Shown: positions 35,201 through 48,700 of the stretch, in pieces
Position numbering within the stretch: position 1 is the stretch's first letter
Layout: every line of letters starts with the position of its first letter
DNA from: Apis mellifera
Lineage: Eukaryota; Arthropoda; Insecta; Hymenoptera; Apidae
Length of the DNA stretch: 64,000 nt
Reading direction: 5' to 3'
Assembly: GCF_003254395.2 (NCBI RefSeq)
Contig: NC_037649.1
Location: 967,001-1,031,000 of the forward strand
Program-made: the position numbers and the translations under genes
Notes under the pieces: generated by a model
What the model was told of the DNA's origin: nothing
The model's input: only the letters and a program-made list of their open reading frames with translations
Databases searched by the model: none

Positions 35201-36719
35201 TAATTTATTATCAAGATATTTTTATTAAGACGACGCCCTTTGACGCCCTTCATTCACAGCGTTATTGTACCTTGCCAAGCTCTTCAGAAATTTCTTTTAA
35301 TTTTATCTATAAATTTGTTTGTGCAACATAACATATTTGTGCATACGTGTTTAAAAATAAAATCAAATATTTTTATCAATTTATAGTGGTTAATAAAAAA
35401 AATTAACGAATGATTGACTTTGTGACAAATTATCATGTAACCAGTATTGTACATACATACAATGTTATTCTGATTTCAATAAATGTTATTAAATGTATTA
35501 ATTCATTCTCGATGTAAAATCTTTGATGTGAAAGGAAAAATAAAATAAAATTAATGTACAATTAATGTATATACAACATATTATCATATTGCTTGCAATG
35601 TAAATATATCATGTTGCAAATATAAATATAAAAAGAATTAATCAAATTAATCATTTATCGTACAGACTCTTATTCTATCTCAGACTCTGATATATTTGAC
35701 GGATAAAATACCAATCTTTTCCCAGAGCCAGGCAAAGGTACAAGAGATGGGCGTGTTAGGCAAAGGAAAAGATGAAGAAGGAGCTCAATCGAATTCGAGA
35801 AAAAGTAGAAAACTAAAAAAAAAAAAACCCAGCGGATTTCGCGTTGATTATACGCCTGAATTATGACTGAAAAAAAAAAAAAAAAAATCTTCGCAATATA
35901 ATAATCAATTTTACGAGATGGCATAACGATCCAACAATTTACGTTACCGTGGTGGTCGCAGCAAATTAACACGTGTTAATTTCTCTCTCTCTTTCTCTCT
36001 CTCTCTCTTTCATGATCATGATCTTATAATTTAAAAAAAAAAAAAAAAAAATGAAAAAGAAGAAAAAAAGATGTAGATATTCGATAGAAAGAAGAAAGAA
36101 GGGCGAAGAAGAGAAACAAAGTGTAATAAAAAAAAAAAAAAAAAAGAAAAAGAGATAGAAGTTTTTTGAACAAATGATCGTCGGATCGCAGCCAGAGCAA
36201 AATGCAAAGCGGTAATTTCACTACAAGGTGTGTGTCTGTCTGTGTGTGTGTGTGTATCTGTGTGTGTGTGTTGGTGGATAAGCGTTAAAAAATTTCGAAA
36301 GGGCATCATATAGAAGCAAAGGACACAGGCACATGCACATTCTGTTTATTAATTGGGACAATGTAAAACAAAATTGTTAGATTCAATTAATTCTTATATA
36401 CGTAAATACGTCGCCGTATTCTTCGTCTCTATAATTTTTGTTTTCTTTTCTTTTCTTTTCTTTTCTTTTTTCTCTTTTCTTTTCGTTAATTACCAAGGCG
36501 CGCCGCTTTACAATACACACATACGCACGCACGTAAAATGTTATGTGTTTATATTCCTTCCCCGCATACTTTTTTATATACTCGTCGCCACATGCACGTA
36601 TATATGCTTACGTACATTACGCGTATAACCGTGTACGTGTACATATACACGTACACGTGCATATAGATATCATATACACACGCATACATACACGTCTCTC
36701 GATCGATAATCATTATCTC

Positions 36720-36750
<31 letters not shown>

Positions 36751-39700
36751 CACTTTTTATTTCTCTTCGAAACCCTTGTGTGCATATGCACGTGTATGGG
36801 CGCTCATTTACACTGTTTTATCGTTATTACTTCGCATTATCGCATTAGCGTTACCATTTAATGTGCTTTCACGATACGAGAGCTTCATACTTTTATATAT
36901 ACTCGTTTTCCATTACTTTTCGTTAAAAACTACTCTCATTAATCTTTATCCACTATTTATAGGTTAGGATATGCACGGCGAAACGGTAGGCTATTTAGTA
37001 GACGCTTTCTAACCGAGGCCAGCGAAAATATCGTTCAAACGTACATTTGGCGAACCCCGTTTCTGTCCATTATTATATATTCTAAATTGTACAACTTTTT
37101 TCCTCGTTTATCTAATTTAACGTGTCAACGTGTTATTAGAGGGGTGACTAGGATCACAAAATAAAGGATACTCATTTGACACATTTGTTAAGTACATTGT
37201 GAGTTATTATACGCATGATAGGTGTATCTTGTATCTTTCTCTGTACCGTTCTTTTTAGGCCATTTATTAGTTGTTATCTATCCTTGCATTTTTCAGTTAT
37301 TTTCGTGTAACGAATTAGGCGAATAAACTTATATCTTCTCAATCGAATCGGAATTCTTTCTCGAATTTTATCCTTCGAATTTCTTATTTGTCTAAATTAT
37401 CAATTAATTATCGATCTATAAATTTATATCGTTAATTAATTATTTACGTTTGGTTATTTGTACGTGAGCATACCATGCATTATACGTGAAAAAATAAATG
37501 GATTATATAAGTGTGGGTATTGAAAAATAGCGAACGTAAAAATATGTTTAAAAAAAAAAAACGTATAAAATTAGAAACAACATTTTCTTCCAGATGATCT
37601 CGAGTTAAAAAATATATGTCTCGTGATTGCAAAATGAATCGATGATAATTTCTTATTTAAAAATATCATATCACTTTTAAAATAACGATTCAAAGTTTGA
37701 AATAAAATTTGTGTGCGAATAAATTTATACGTGCGTATAACAAAATATATTATAAAATAATTTCAGACAAATCTTATAGATTTTTCTCTTCTCTTCGATT
37801 CTAAAATATATAAACTACTTCTATACAAAAATTTATTATATTTTCAAATTTTAATGCGATCAGGTTCATATTTCTGGCGGTACGAAAGATACGATAAATT
37901 TATATTTGCCAATAAAATGTTTATATATATATATATATATATATGAAAAAAGTTTTTCTATTATACACATTTTCTTTATTAATACGTTACATCTCGAACG
38001 AAAAAAATATATCTTGATCATACAACGAAATAAACAGAAGTACAATGTAAAAAAAAAAAAAGAAAAAAATAAGTACAAATCATTTAATTTAATAAACTAA
38101 AATATAATAGAAAAAATAAAAAAAGCTTAATGCAAATAAATAAGTCCACGATAAAAAGCGAATTATTTAAAAAGAAAAGAAAATTAAAATAAACTAAAAG
38201 AAGGAATATAAAGTAGGTGTAAAGAAATAATATAGAAATAAGTGTGTAAAAAATAATTGAGCTATCATAAAATGTATCATCGTCCAGTACCACTGTTTCT
38301 CTGATAGCTTTTACTTGATGTGTCGCAAAATATTTTATACAATATCTATCAACCTTAATCTATATCGTTTAATTGTTTAAATTTAAAAACGTTTTAAGGC
38401 AAAATTTCCTTAGCTTTCGTACCGCGTTACCACGTTTATAACGCTAAAGCGTTTCCCCGATTCAGTGTCATCGGTACAACGTATTTATCCCTTGGCGCAT
38501 GCGCGCGCATGCGCCATACGCAACACGCACACACACACACGTGAACACATACACACGCGCACGCATACACAAAATACGAGTGTCGAGTTAAATTTATATA
38601 CGTTAGAAAGGACGGATGGTAGCGCGATCATCCGCTCGATAATTACCGATATTGGATAAATTAAATGTAACAGCACCGACCGAGTGTATATATATTTGCG
38701 TATACTCCGAGAGGAAAGAAGAAATTCGGAAAAAAAAAAACAAAAAAAGGAACGGAGACAAGCATATCGAATAATTTATAACTCGTTTACACATCGAATA
38801 TCTATTGGAAGACGCTTCTTCGTTTCTCCCGAAACTTCACTTTTCTCTTTTCATTCACATCGACACGAAAAAAAAAAATCGAAATTATCGATTTATCGAG
38901 AGTAAATTATCTTTTTCTTTTTTAATATTTCTTATTACGTGCCGCTACACTGCCGCATTATAAATACAAGAGTTACACAGTCACCTTATCATCCACATTA
39001 ACCACACGTTGTTTAAGACACGTTTCTCGCTACGATCCTTCTTCTTCTTCTCTCTGAACAACACGTATCAAAATCCTTTCTCCTTTACTATTTTCGTTTC
39101 TATTGGGAGGCTCGAGAACATGATATACATATACATATATATCACAATGCTTGCAAATTCCCCCCTCCCTGTTCCTTCCTCCCTTTTTTCTTCTAAAGGA
39201 CGGTCCTTCAAGCTGCCCCTTCATCGTCGAACGATAGATTCCAATCGATAAGCCTACGAGAATCCACCATCCAGGCATTGCTTCACGACACTCGAAATGC
39301 GATTAATCAACACTCATCCTCGCGACTTGTACACTTATATCCAATAAATGCTAAACGATGATATGACTTGCAAGACATCGAGAAGTTCTCTTTCTATAAA
39401 GAGTCGTTCATCCGGGAAATTGTTTCTGTTCATCCTCCTCCTCCTCCTCCTCCTCCTTCTTCTCTCTTATTCTTATTCATCCCTTTCTATCTCGTTTCTC
39501 TTTTTTCCTCAACTCGCAATAATAATAATTTTTACGTTTTAACGGCACGGCGGAGGAGGGAGGGAGGCAAACATACTCGAGAGAGGCAATCAAATCAATC
39601 GGGGGGGGGGGGGGGGGGCGAGGGAGGGGATCTGAAGAAGTATACACCGAATATATATTCTTGCCGAATGAGCGACAATTCGAGATTATACACTGGTCGT

Positions 39701-42700
39701 TAGTGAATGCCTATGTAATGATTCAGCAGCGAGGCCAAATAACGATGGCGTTAGGAGCGAGAGGTCCGCGTTCTTACCATGGCACCAGGTTTCCCGGCAT
39801 CCCCGGGTTTTCCGGACTCTCCTCTCAGTCCCATGGGGCCCTGCAAAGAAACAGATCGATGCCTCGATCAGTGATTCGATTGGGGAGGGGGAGGGGGGAG
39901 AGAGAGAGAGGAAGGGATGGGTCGCTCCGAAATCCTTCGAAACTCGAAACCGAATTCTTCCGGGGAAACGAGTTTAGCAAAAGTTTAGCGATGGGTTTAA
40001 CCGGATTTGAGTTTGATCAAGGCAAGTTTATTTTTGTGTGAATTGTAATTATTATTTTTATCAAATTTATATTTAAGTTCATGATGTTTTATATATAAAT
40101 TTGATTCTGAAGTTGGTATATTTAAAAAATATTAATCTTTATGATATACTATTTTTTTTATATTTAAAAGTGCAAAGTTTCATAATGTAGATTCTTTTTT
40201 AGTAAAAATTATGTTTCTAATTTTTTTGTACAATCTTTGATTACTATTTATTCATTCTAGTATAGAAATGAATAAAATTTTTAAAAAGATAATCTTTAAT
40301 TGAATTAAAGAAAACTATTGTCTAATATTTTTAATATAAGTAATTAACTTTGAAATTTTTGAAATCCAAAAAAAATAACTTAAAATAAATAAATTACAAG
40401 AAGGTTATTATAATGTAGAAGAAAGAAAATAGGCTGGCTATGAATCTGAATATATTTGAAAAATTCTGAAAAAGGAAAAAGAATCGAGAATTTCGAGTTT
40501 CGATGATTTCGAAAGTTTTGAGACCGTAGAAGAAAATTTCGCGAATCTAAAAGTCAGGTTTCGACCCATCTCTAATTAAATGTATCGTGTTTGAACAAAT
40601 TTTTATATTGGCTCATTATCTCAGCATATTATTTTGTTTGTTTTGTTTCTCTGTATTTTTATTCTAGCAATATTTATTGCATTTTTATTGAAAGTCGAAT
40701 TTGTAGAATTTTTTTATAATACAAATAGATAATTCAAAAAGTTCATATTACTTCGTTATATATGAAATTTAAAATAAAAATTTTATTTGTTGCTTCAAGC
40801 AGGTAATTTAAATTAGAAAATATGACAAAAAGTATCATCCCCTCATTTGCTTTATTTCGAAACAAAAAAAAAAAAAAAGAAAAATATTCAAACAGCATTG
40901 TTTTAAAAGAGACAAGTGGCAAAAAATTTACTGCAAAGAAAAAAAAAATCATCATTAATTTTCATTCAACATTATATTCTTCGAAACTAACACTTTTCTT
41001 CGATACCTTTTCTAATACCTTAGGGATAAATAAATTTCGAGGATGGTTCCATCGTTTTGACTCTATTCCTGGTATTTTATCGCGTTTTACAACCTACCTA
41101 ACCTACAAACCTAATCTTGAGAGGAAAATACGTACGGGTAGTCCCATTGGACCAGGATCTCCTTTGGCACCCTTCTCTCCCTGTAATGTAAAAAAAACGA
41201 CCAAATGAGAATATCCCTATTCCGCGTTATAAACACGTTTCCTCGCCCTCTCGTTGATGCCGTACGATATAATGTTTATATCTCAACTACAATACTTCAA
41301 TGTGTGAAAATAAGAAAGAAACAGATAATGTTTCAATTTACTAAATAATTTACAAACTTTTTCTTGTAATAACTTTTGTCGATTCCATTCATATATTCCT
41401 TTAAATTAAAATATTCCATTCTAGCCATTCTTCAGGATATTCAAAATTTTCCACTTTTAGTAATGAGAGACATTTCCAGGATCTTAGGATAAACTCTTCA
41501 GTAGAAATATTTTAATTTTGATATGTCACATGGAATGTTTTAACTTTTGGAAGAAGTAACATTAAAATTATAGAAAAATAATATCATTGATGTAATGATG
41601 TAACGTTGATGAACGTATTCTACAAATTGAAATTATAGAATGATTTTTTTGTTTAATATTACTGACAGGATCGCCTTTGGCACCATCGTGTCCTCGGTCG
41701 CCTTTTATGCCAGGTGGACCTTGGAGGCCAGGAGTGCCAGCTGGGCCTGGTGGTCCCGGTGGTCCCATTATCTGCAACCAGGGTTCATCTCGTGCAATTT
41801 CAAGAAGAGGTTAAATTTTATTTATAAACAGTGCCTCGAACAGTGGCTCCCAATGGATCTCGCGTGGGATTTTCTTCATAATTCAAAATTCTTCATTCAA
41901 ATGATATGCGAATATAATTAATAGAATAAAAGTTTTCCCAATTTCTAATATTCGTGTTCAAATACAACGATTGAAAAAGAATCATAATTCACAAAAGAAG
42001 AAAAAATTTGGAAACAATATAGCAATTGAAAGACACTTTAGATTTAGAGAGATTTATTTTCAAATTGTTCCTCATTTTTTTCTTCGTCTTTTCCTCAATG
42101 TTGTCAATTTCTAAAATTTTTCTTATCTTATATAGAAAAAAAACACGTTTATTATTTATTAAAATCTTGTTAAATTTTAATTGCCAATTTTTTAAAAATT
42201 TTCTTTTTCACAACTCATATAACTTTTATATCTTATTGAATCATTTCAATTGCCAATTTTTTAAAAATTTTCCTTCCCACAATTCATATAACTTTTATAT
42301 CTTGTTGAATAATTTCAATTGCCAATTTTTTTAAAATTTTCCTTCCCACAATTCATTTAACTTTTATATCTTGTTGAATAATTTCAATTGCCAATTTTTT
42401 AAAAATTTTCCTTCCCACAATTCATATAACTTTTATATCTTGTTGAATCATTTCAATTGTCAATTTTTTAAAAATTTTCCTTCCCACAATTCATATAATT
42501 TTTATATCTTATTGAATCATTTCAATTGCCAATTTTTTAAAAAATTTCCTTCCCACAATTCATATAACTTTTATATCTTGTTGAATCATTTCAATTGCCA
42601 ATTTTTTTTAAATTTTCCTTCCCACAATTTATATAATTTTTATATCTTGTTGAATCATTTCAATTCAATCAATCATTCAATTTCAATTGCCAATTTTTTA

Positions 42701-45700
42701 AAAATTTTCCTTCCCACAATTCATACAACTTTTATATTTTATAAATTCGAAGAAGAAGAAGAAAATTGGGAGACACTGGCGTTACACGTTTATTAATCAA
42801 ACAACAAGACCAGAATACGAAAGGTTCGAACGTTACTCACCACTTCACCAGCGTTTACTTCAAACGTGCCGTCACCCTGCAATAAAACGAGCTCACGTTA
42901 CGCAAACGTTGTAAATTTATTCTCTATTTCCTCGTCGAAAATTTCGTCGTGGAACAATTCTATTATCATCATCATCAACATCGTCATCGTCATTTGAACG
43001 TACCTGCCTTCTCCTGAGCTTCTTGTATTTCTGTGGAAACGAACGGCCGGCCGAATGTGTGTCGTCATGAAAAGAAAAGATATAGATTTTTATTCGTCGA
43101 ACGAGCGTTAAAACGCACACTGTTTTTATTATCATCATCGAGGCTTCGATTCTTCCGTGGCGATTGACGATACGCGCGATTATACTCGTCGTCACACGTC
43201 GGAATCAAAGGCCCCGGGATAACTCGCAGCAGAGAATTGATGGATATTGAACGACTGTCTCTTTCTCTCTCGGGTTTACCGACGAACGGTATTATTATCG
43301 AGAGGAGGAGGAGTCAATTATACATACATATCTCTCATCTTTCGCCCGTTCGATTTAAAAGTGAAAAGACTCGAGAGGGTTTTTTTTTCCCGATCGTCCA
43401 TCTGCTGCGCGTTTAAGTATTATCGAGAGGGATCGACTCACCGATTCACCTTTCTCCCCTTTTTCACCCTTCAACCCTGGATAACCCTGTTTAGAACAAC
43501 GTGACGTGGAGTTAAATCTTTCTTCTGTTCGTGTTGTTGCTTTATCAAGGAAATTCTGTCGTTTTTAATCAAAATGACTGATTAATTAATTAAAACTGTT
43601 GCAAAAAATATTTCTTGGAAATGGAAATTATGGTTTATTAATAAAAATATTTTCAATATATTTAACGTTTCAAGTGGCAACAATTATTTGTTAGAACGAC
43701 ATTGCACGAATAATTTTATTTTTCCACAGAAGATAAAAGACAGAATTTTCTTGGTTACCTAATATAATTGAATAAATATTGTAATAAGCTGAGTGGTTTA
43801 CATACCGGTGGACCAGGCAAACCTGGTGGCCCCATAAGTCCTGGAGGTCCGATATCTCCGTAGTCACCCTTTTCACCTTTGGGTCCAGAAATTCCCTGTA
43901 CAAATATTTAATATGGGAATAAATGTATGTACGCATATCAAAAAATTTTATCCCTCGAAAATCCACCTTAATCGATCCACATAATGTAACGTAAATAATT
44001 TAACTTGTAAAATGTTACAACAAAAAATTTTATATAAATTTTATATAACATACCGTAGAACAGGACAAATATATACAAATCATTAATCAATTTATTGGGT
44101 TGGCAACTAAGTAATTGCGGATTTTTTTTAGAAAATCAAAGACAATTTTTTCATGAAACTAAATAACTTTATTCTGTAATGTGTTACCCATTTTGATCAA
44201 TGACCTTTTGCCATCTTTCAGACAGTATCATAATCCCACGTTCGTAAAACTTGTGGTTTTTATTAGCAAAAAACTGAATCAGGTACGATTTGATATCATC
44301 ATCATTATTGAAATTTTTACCATTCAAAGAGTTTTGTAAAGATCGAAACAAAAAATAATCAGATGGTGCAAGGTCAGGACTATATGGTGAATGTGACAAA
44401 ACATCCCAACCAAGCTCCAATAATTTTTGCCGAGTGACCAAAGATGTGTGTGGCCTTGCATCGTCATGATGGAATACAACACCTTTTCGATTTGTCAATT
44501 CTGGCCACTTTTCTTCAACCGCATTGTTTAATTTCGTTAGTTGTTCAATGTAGACAACAGAATTGATCGTTCGATTGGGTGGTAAGAGTTCAAAATAAAC
44601 AATTCCTTTGTAATCCCACCAAACTGATAACAAAACCTTCTTTCGACGAATACCAGCTTTTGATGTTGTTCGAGCTGGTTCACGTGGCCTGCTCCACCAT
44701 CTTTTCCGCTTGATATTGTTGTAAACAACCCATTTTTCATCGCCAGTTATTGGTCGTTTTAAAAATGGATCATTTTCATTACGTTTCTTTAGCAAATCGC
44801 AGCTGTTAATGCGTTGCGTTAAATACTTTTCTTTCGGTTCGAGAGGAGGAATGTTTTTGAACATAGCCAAGTTGTTTTAAGTGGTTTTCAATGCATGTAT
44901 GCGATACACGAAGCTTCTCTGCAATCTCACGAGTTGTACTGCTTTGATTAGGTCGTTATCAACTTCAACTGAAATCCGCAATTACTTAGTTGCCAACCCA
45001 ATAATTAATCGAAGATTGGTGCAAGTGTTCTTTCACTAATCTTAAATTACATTTTCTCGTATAATTTACTTACTGGCAATCCTGGAGGACCCTGTATACC
45101 AGTCTCCCCATCCGTTCCATTGAGTCCAGGTAAACCAGGATGTCCTTGCTCTCCCTTTGGCCCTGAAATTACGATTCTTTGCTAGTACAATTAAACAACG
45201 ATCCTTGCTCACCTCGACCCTTCGTATTCTTCCATCCCCTACAGGTGAAAACACTCGATTATTAACCTCTCTTTTTCTTTCACACACACACACACACACA
45301 TTGTCTAATTACCCTCGAATCATTTTTCGAAAATTGATAAAACGACTTGAGATTAGATTCCTCTCAACAAGATTATCGAAACGATAAGAGCGTTTGAAAA
45401 TTGAAAGAGACAGAAGACTTTTTCCTTGCACGTTCACACCATCGTGAATATCCAGACGAGATAGAAAAGAAGATAACGTGTCGTAAAGGGTAAGGAAAAA
45501 AAGTATTACGAACAGATTTTCAAAGAATAGGCTGCGACAAATGTGACGAGATTTTTAGATATTATAGATCCACCAGAAGAAATTCGAGGGGAAGAAAACC
45601 CCTTCTTTCGATTGTACCAGTCGAATATATATATATATCGTTCATATTGTCATCCATCTTTTTCTTCAATTTCGCAGAGGAATGGCTCTTGAAAATCTAC

Positions 45701-48700
45701 CTGGTGAGCCCGTGTCTCCCTTGGTTCCTTTATCGCCTCGGTAACCCCGTTCCCCGGGATCACCCTTTGGACCCGGCAGACCGGGCGGGCCTCTCATCAA
45801 TGCCACACCGCTCTCACCCTTGAAACCCTATAATGCAACACTGTAAGGTCAGGTCCAACCAGGTCCTCCAAATCTTTAAATTTTCTTTTTTTTTTTTTTG
45901 AAAATTCGTTTCTCTTACGACGAAGCGTTAATCGGTAATCATTTTTAGGTTAGGATGGGTAGAGGAGGGGAGATATTCGGTTTTTATTTGTCTGGAAAAT
46001 TATCTATTCGACGGTCGATTTTGGCACTTTCTTCCTCTTTTTCTCTATTTTCTTTATTTTTTTTTTTTGATTGTTTCGGAAATTTTGTTCGATTTGGAAA
46101 TGATTCATTGCCAAAATCGATCGATATGGTTTTAATACACTATAAATCTAGACACACTAATCGTTTAATCGAAAAAAAAAAGAAACACAAAAGTTTACTA
46201 CGGGTAAATTGTATGTTACATGCAATGTCTGGTTAGTAGGGGGATCAAATTTAGTAGAAGGATGGAAGCTATCGAAACTTATCCCCCGCTTTCCTCTCCA
46301 TTAATTCTTTCTCATGAGCATAAATTTCGAATTTGAAAATGTTTTAAATTTATCAAGCAACGAGTGTCCAAAAGTATTTCACTTCGATTAATAAAAGAGA
46401 TAATTCGAAAATACTTTAACAATCAATCCGAGAGAAAAGAGGGGATAAAACGAACGAATTAGAGTTATCAAAACAAAAAAAAATATATATATATATACGT
46501 AAAAAGAAAAACAATAGTAAAATTAGCTGCGTATGACACGACGTACGAATATTTCTTTCGAAATCGACAATAAAGCTACTGATAGTAGTAGTAGAGGGGC
46601 TATTGTTTGATACTTACGCGACAATCGCAGGCTTGCATCGATCACCGGTCGATAAAGTTGCGAGAGCCTCAAAGCCGGGGGGTAGTAGTATTAGTTATTA
46701 GTGATTTGTACCGACACACACGGGGAAGAAGTAGTGTGGTGTTACTTTGCTACATTAAACACAAATTAGTTACACAAGCTACGTACACTACGCCAAAGAC
46801 TATTGACTATAAGATAAAAAAAAAAGCGTTGTCACACAGTTTCTCTCTCTCTCTCTCTATCTTTCGTTCTCTTTCGTTCTCTTTCTTTCTCTCTCTCACC
46901 TTCACCATTTCTTACCCTCCCTTAACCAAAATTTATATTAATTTCGCTAGAATTTCGCAATCGTTGTTATTATACACAGCACACATATGGACAGATTTGT
47001 TAGAATAAACGGAGAGTTCAGTTTGCGACGTTGAAAGAGTCGAGTGGAGGGTTGATTGAGTTGCAAACTTGCAAGAGAATATATTTATTGATCCGTCAAT
47101 TCGATTCGAAGTTTATTTGAGAATTGGTCCTTTTAAATGTTTATTGGAAGTCAAATTATTCTATTCTGAATGCTTAATTTTTATTTGTTAGTTTTTGGTG
47201 GGTAGGTTTAAAGAAACTTTAAAAATAAAATTTTTTGGCTGTGGCTAGATTTTTGAAAAAATATATTTTTGACTTTGAGAATCGTTTTTATTTGGGCTGG
47301 TGAAAAAAGAATATTTTTGAGAACTATCTCTCATATAAACTTCATCAAAATAGTTGTGGAATGTATTCTCTTGTTAATAGAGATCAGTGTTGGGGATTAA
47401 TTTAACTAATTAATAATTACTATTAATCTGATTATCAATTGTGATTAATGATTATTTCTATTTTAATCAACGATTAATTAAATTAGTTATTTTGAATTGT
47501 CAGTGAATTTTAAATTTTCAGTTATTGTTATTTCTTAATAATTTATAGTTATTTCATTAATAATAATAAAAATTTTGTTAATACAATGATATAAAATAAA
47601 TTTAATTTGTACATAGACTTAAAGAGAATGTTGAAAATATTTGGAAGAATAATCAATTATATTTACTTTGAAAAGAATCTTTATAAGATTATTTAAAATA
47701 ATAAATAAACAAAATTATTTCACTAAAACACTTTAAATTTGAATCTAATATAAAAGTGTGATGAAAAATAATAAAAATATTACAATATTCTTCAGATCTA
47801 ACATCAACTTCAGATATTATTATAATTCAAATAAAATTAACAATTTAACATTAATGATTACCATTCTTTCAAGCAATTGATAGTTAAATTCAAATAATAA
47901 ATGATGGAATCAATCACTATTTTTGATAATCAATCCTCAACTGTCCATTATCCTTCTTAAATATCCTATCTTTTTTTTTTATTTTTCAGATTTAATAAAT
48001 ACAATGCAAAGAAATGGATAAAACTTTATTTCTTTCAAAAAGTTAGCAAAATAAAAATTCAGATTTGTCTGACAGATATTGTACAGTTAAGGATATATAC
48101 GATTTCTTTGAATCATTAATCGATCAAAAAATTTTATACTTTTCATTTTTACCCCCAACACGTGATGTCGGATATCGCTTTTTTTTTTCTTGCAAACTCG
48201 AGGAAACGAAATCCTCGACAAGTGAGGCCATCATTGGTAAATGAAAAATTCCTGTGCTCGAGGAAATTCGAACGAAATATATATGCACGATGTATCTCTG
48301 AAATTGTACGGTGTATAATTTGAAACAAAAGTGGCTCGATTTTCTTTGAGTATCCTCTTTCTTTCCAGGCCACCAATAAACTTACGATTTAGAATTCTCC
48401 TCGGTTAACTCGACGATGTACAGGGTGAGTCATTTAAATTTTCATCCCCTCGAAATTAAAATCCAATAATGAAAATATTTCGAAAAGAAAATAATTTGAT
48501 TGCAATATAATATAACCTCTTAAGTAACAATAATTTAAAGTATTAAAGCAGAGATATTTTCGATAATAATCAATCTTCACATTTTTTTTTTTTTTAAATA
48601 ATTTACCTTTCTCCTTCTAACATATCTCAAAAAAAAAAATTAGTATTAAAACACAAAAATCTATAACACAACAAATACATAAATATTTATATAAAAAAAA

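Noticed and set aside
39030..39278. Minus-strand frame starting MPGWWILVGLSIGIYRS, resembling a signal anchor for a collagen isoform
   Set aside because: The hydrophobic start is short, no donor joins it in frame to a collagen exon, and the rest is low-complexity.
26972..39618. Homopolymer G runs as signs of vector or contamination
   Set aside because: Flanking DNA is continuous A+T-rich insect sequence; G runs are plausible simple repeats or length-uncertain base calls.
42026..42796. Long repetitive plus-strand frame (FNCQFFKNFPSHNSYNFYILLN units)
   Set aside because: It is created by a 69-bp A+T-rich minisatellite whose period is a multiple of three. No splice or start context, and it lies in a collagen intron.
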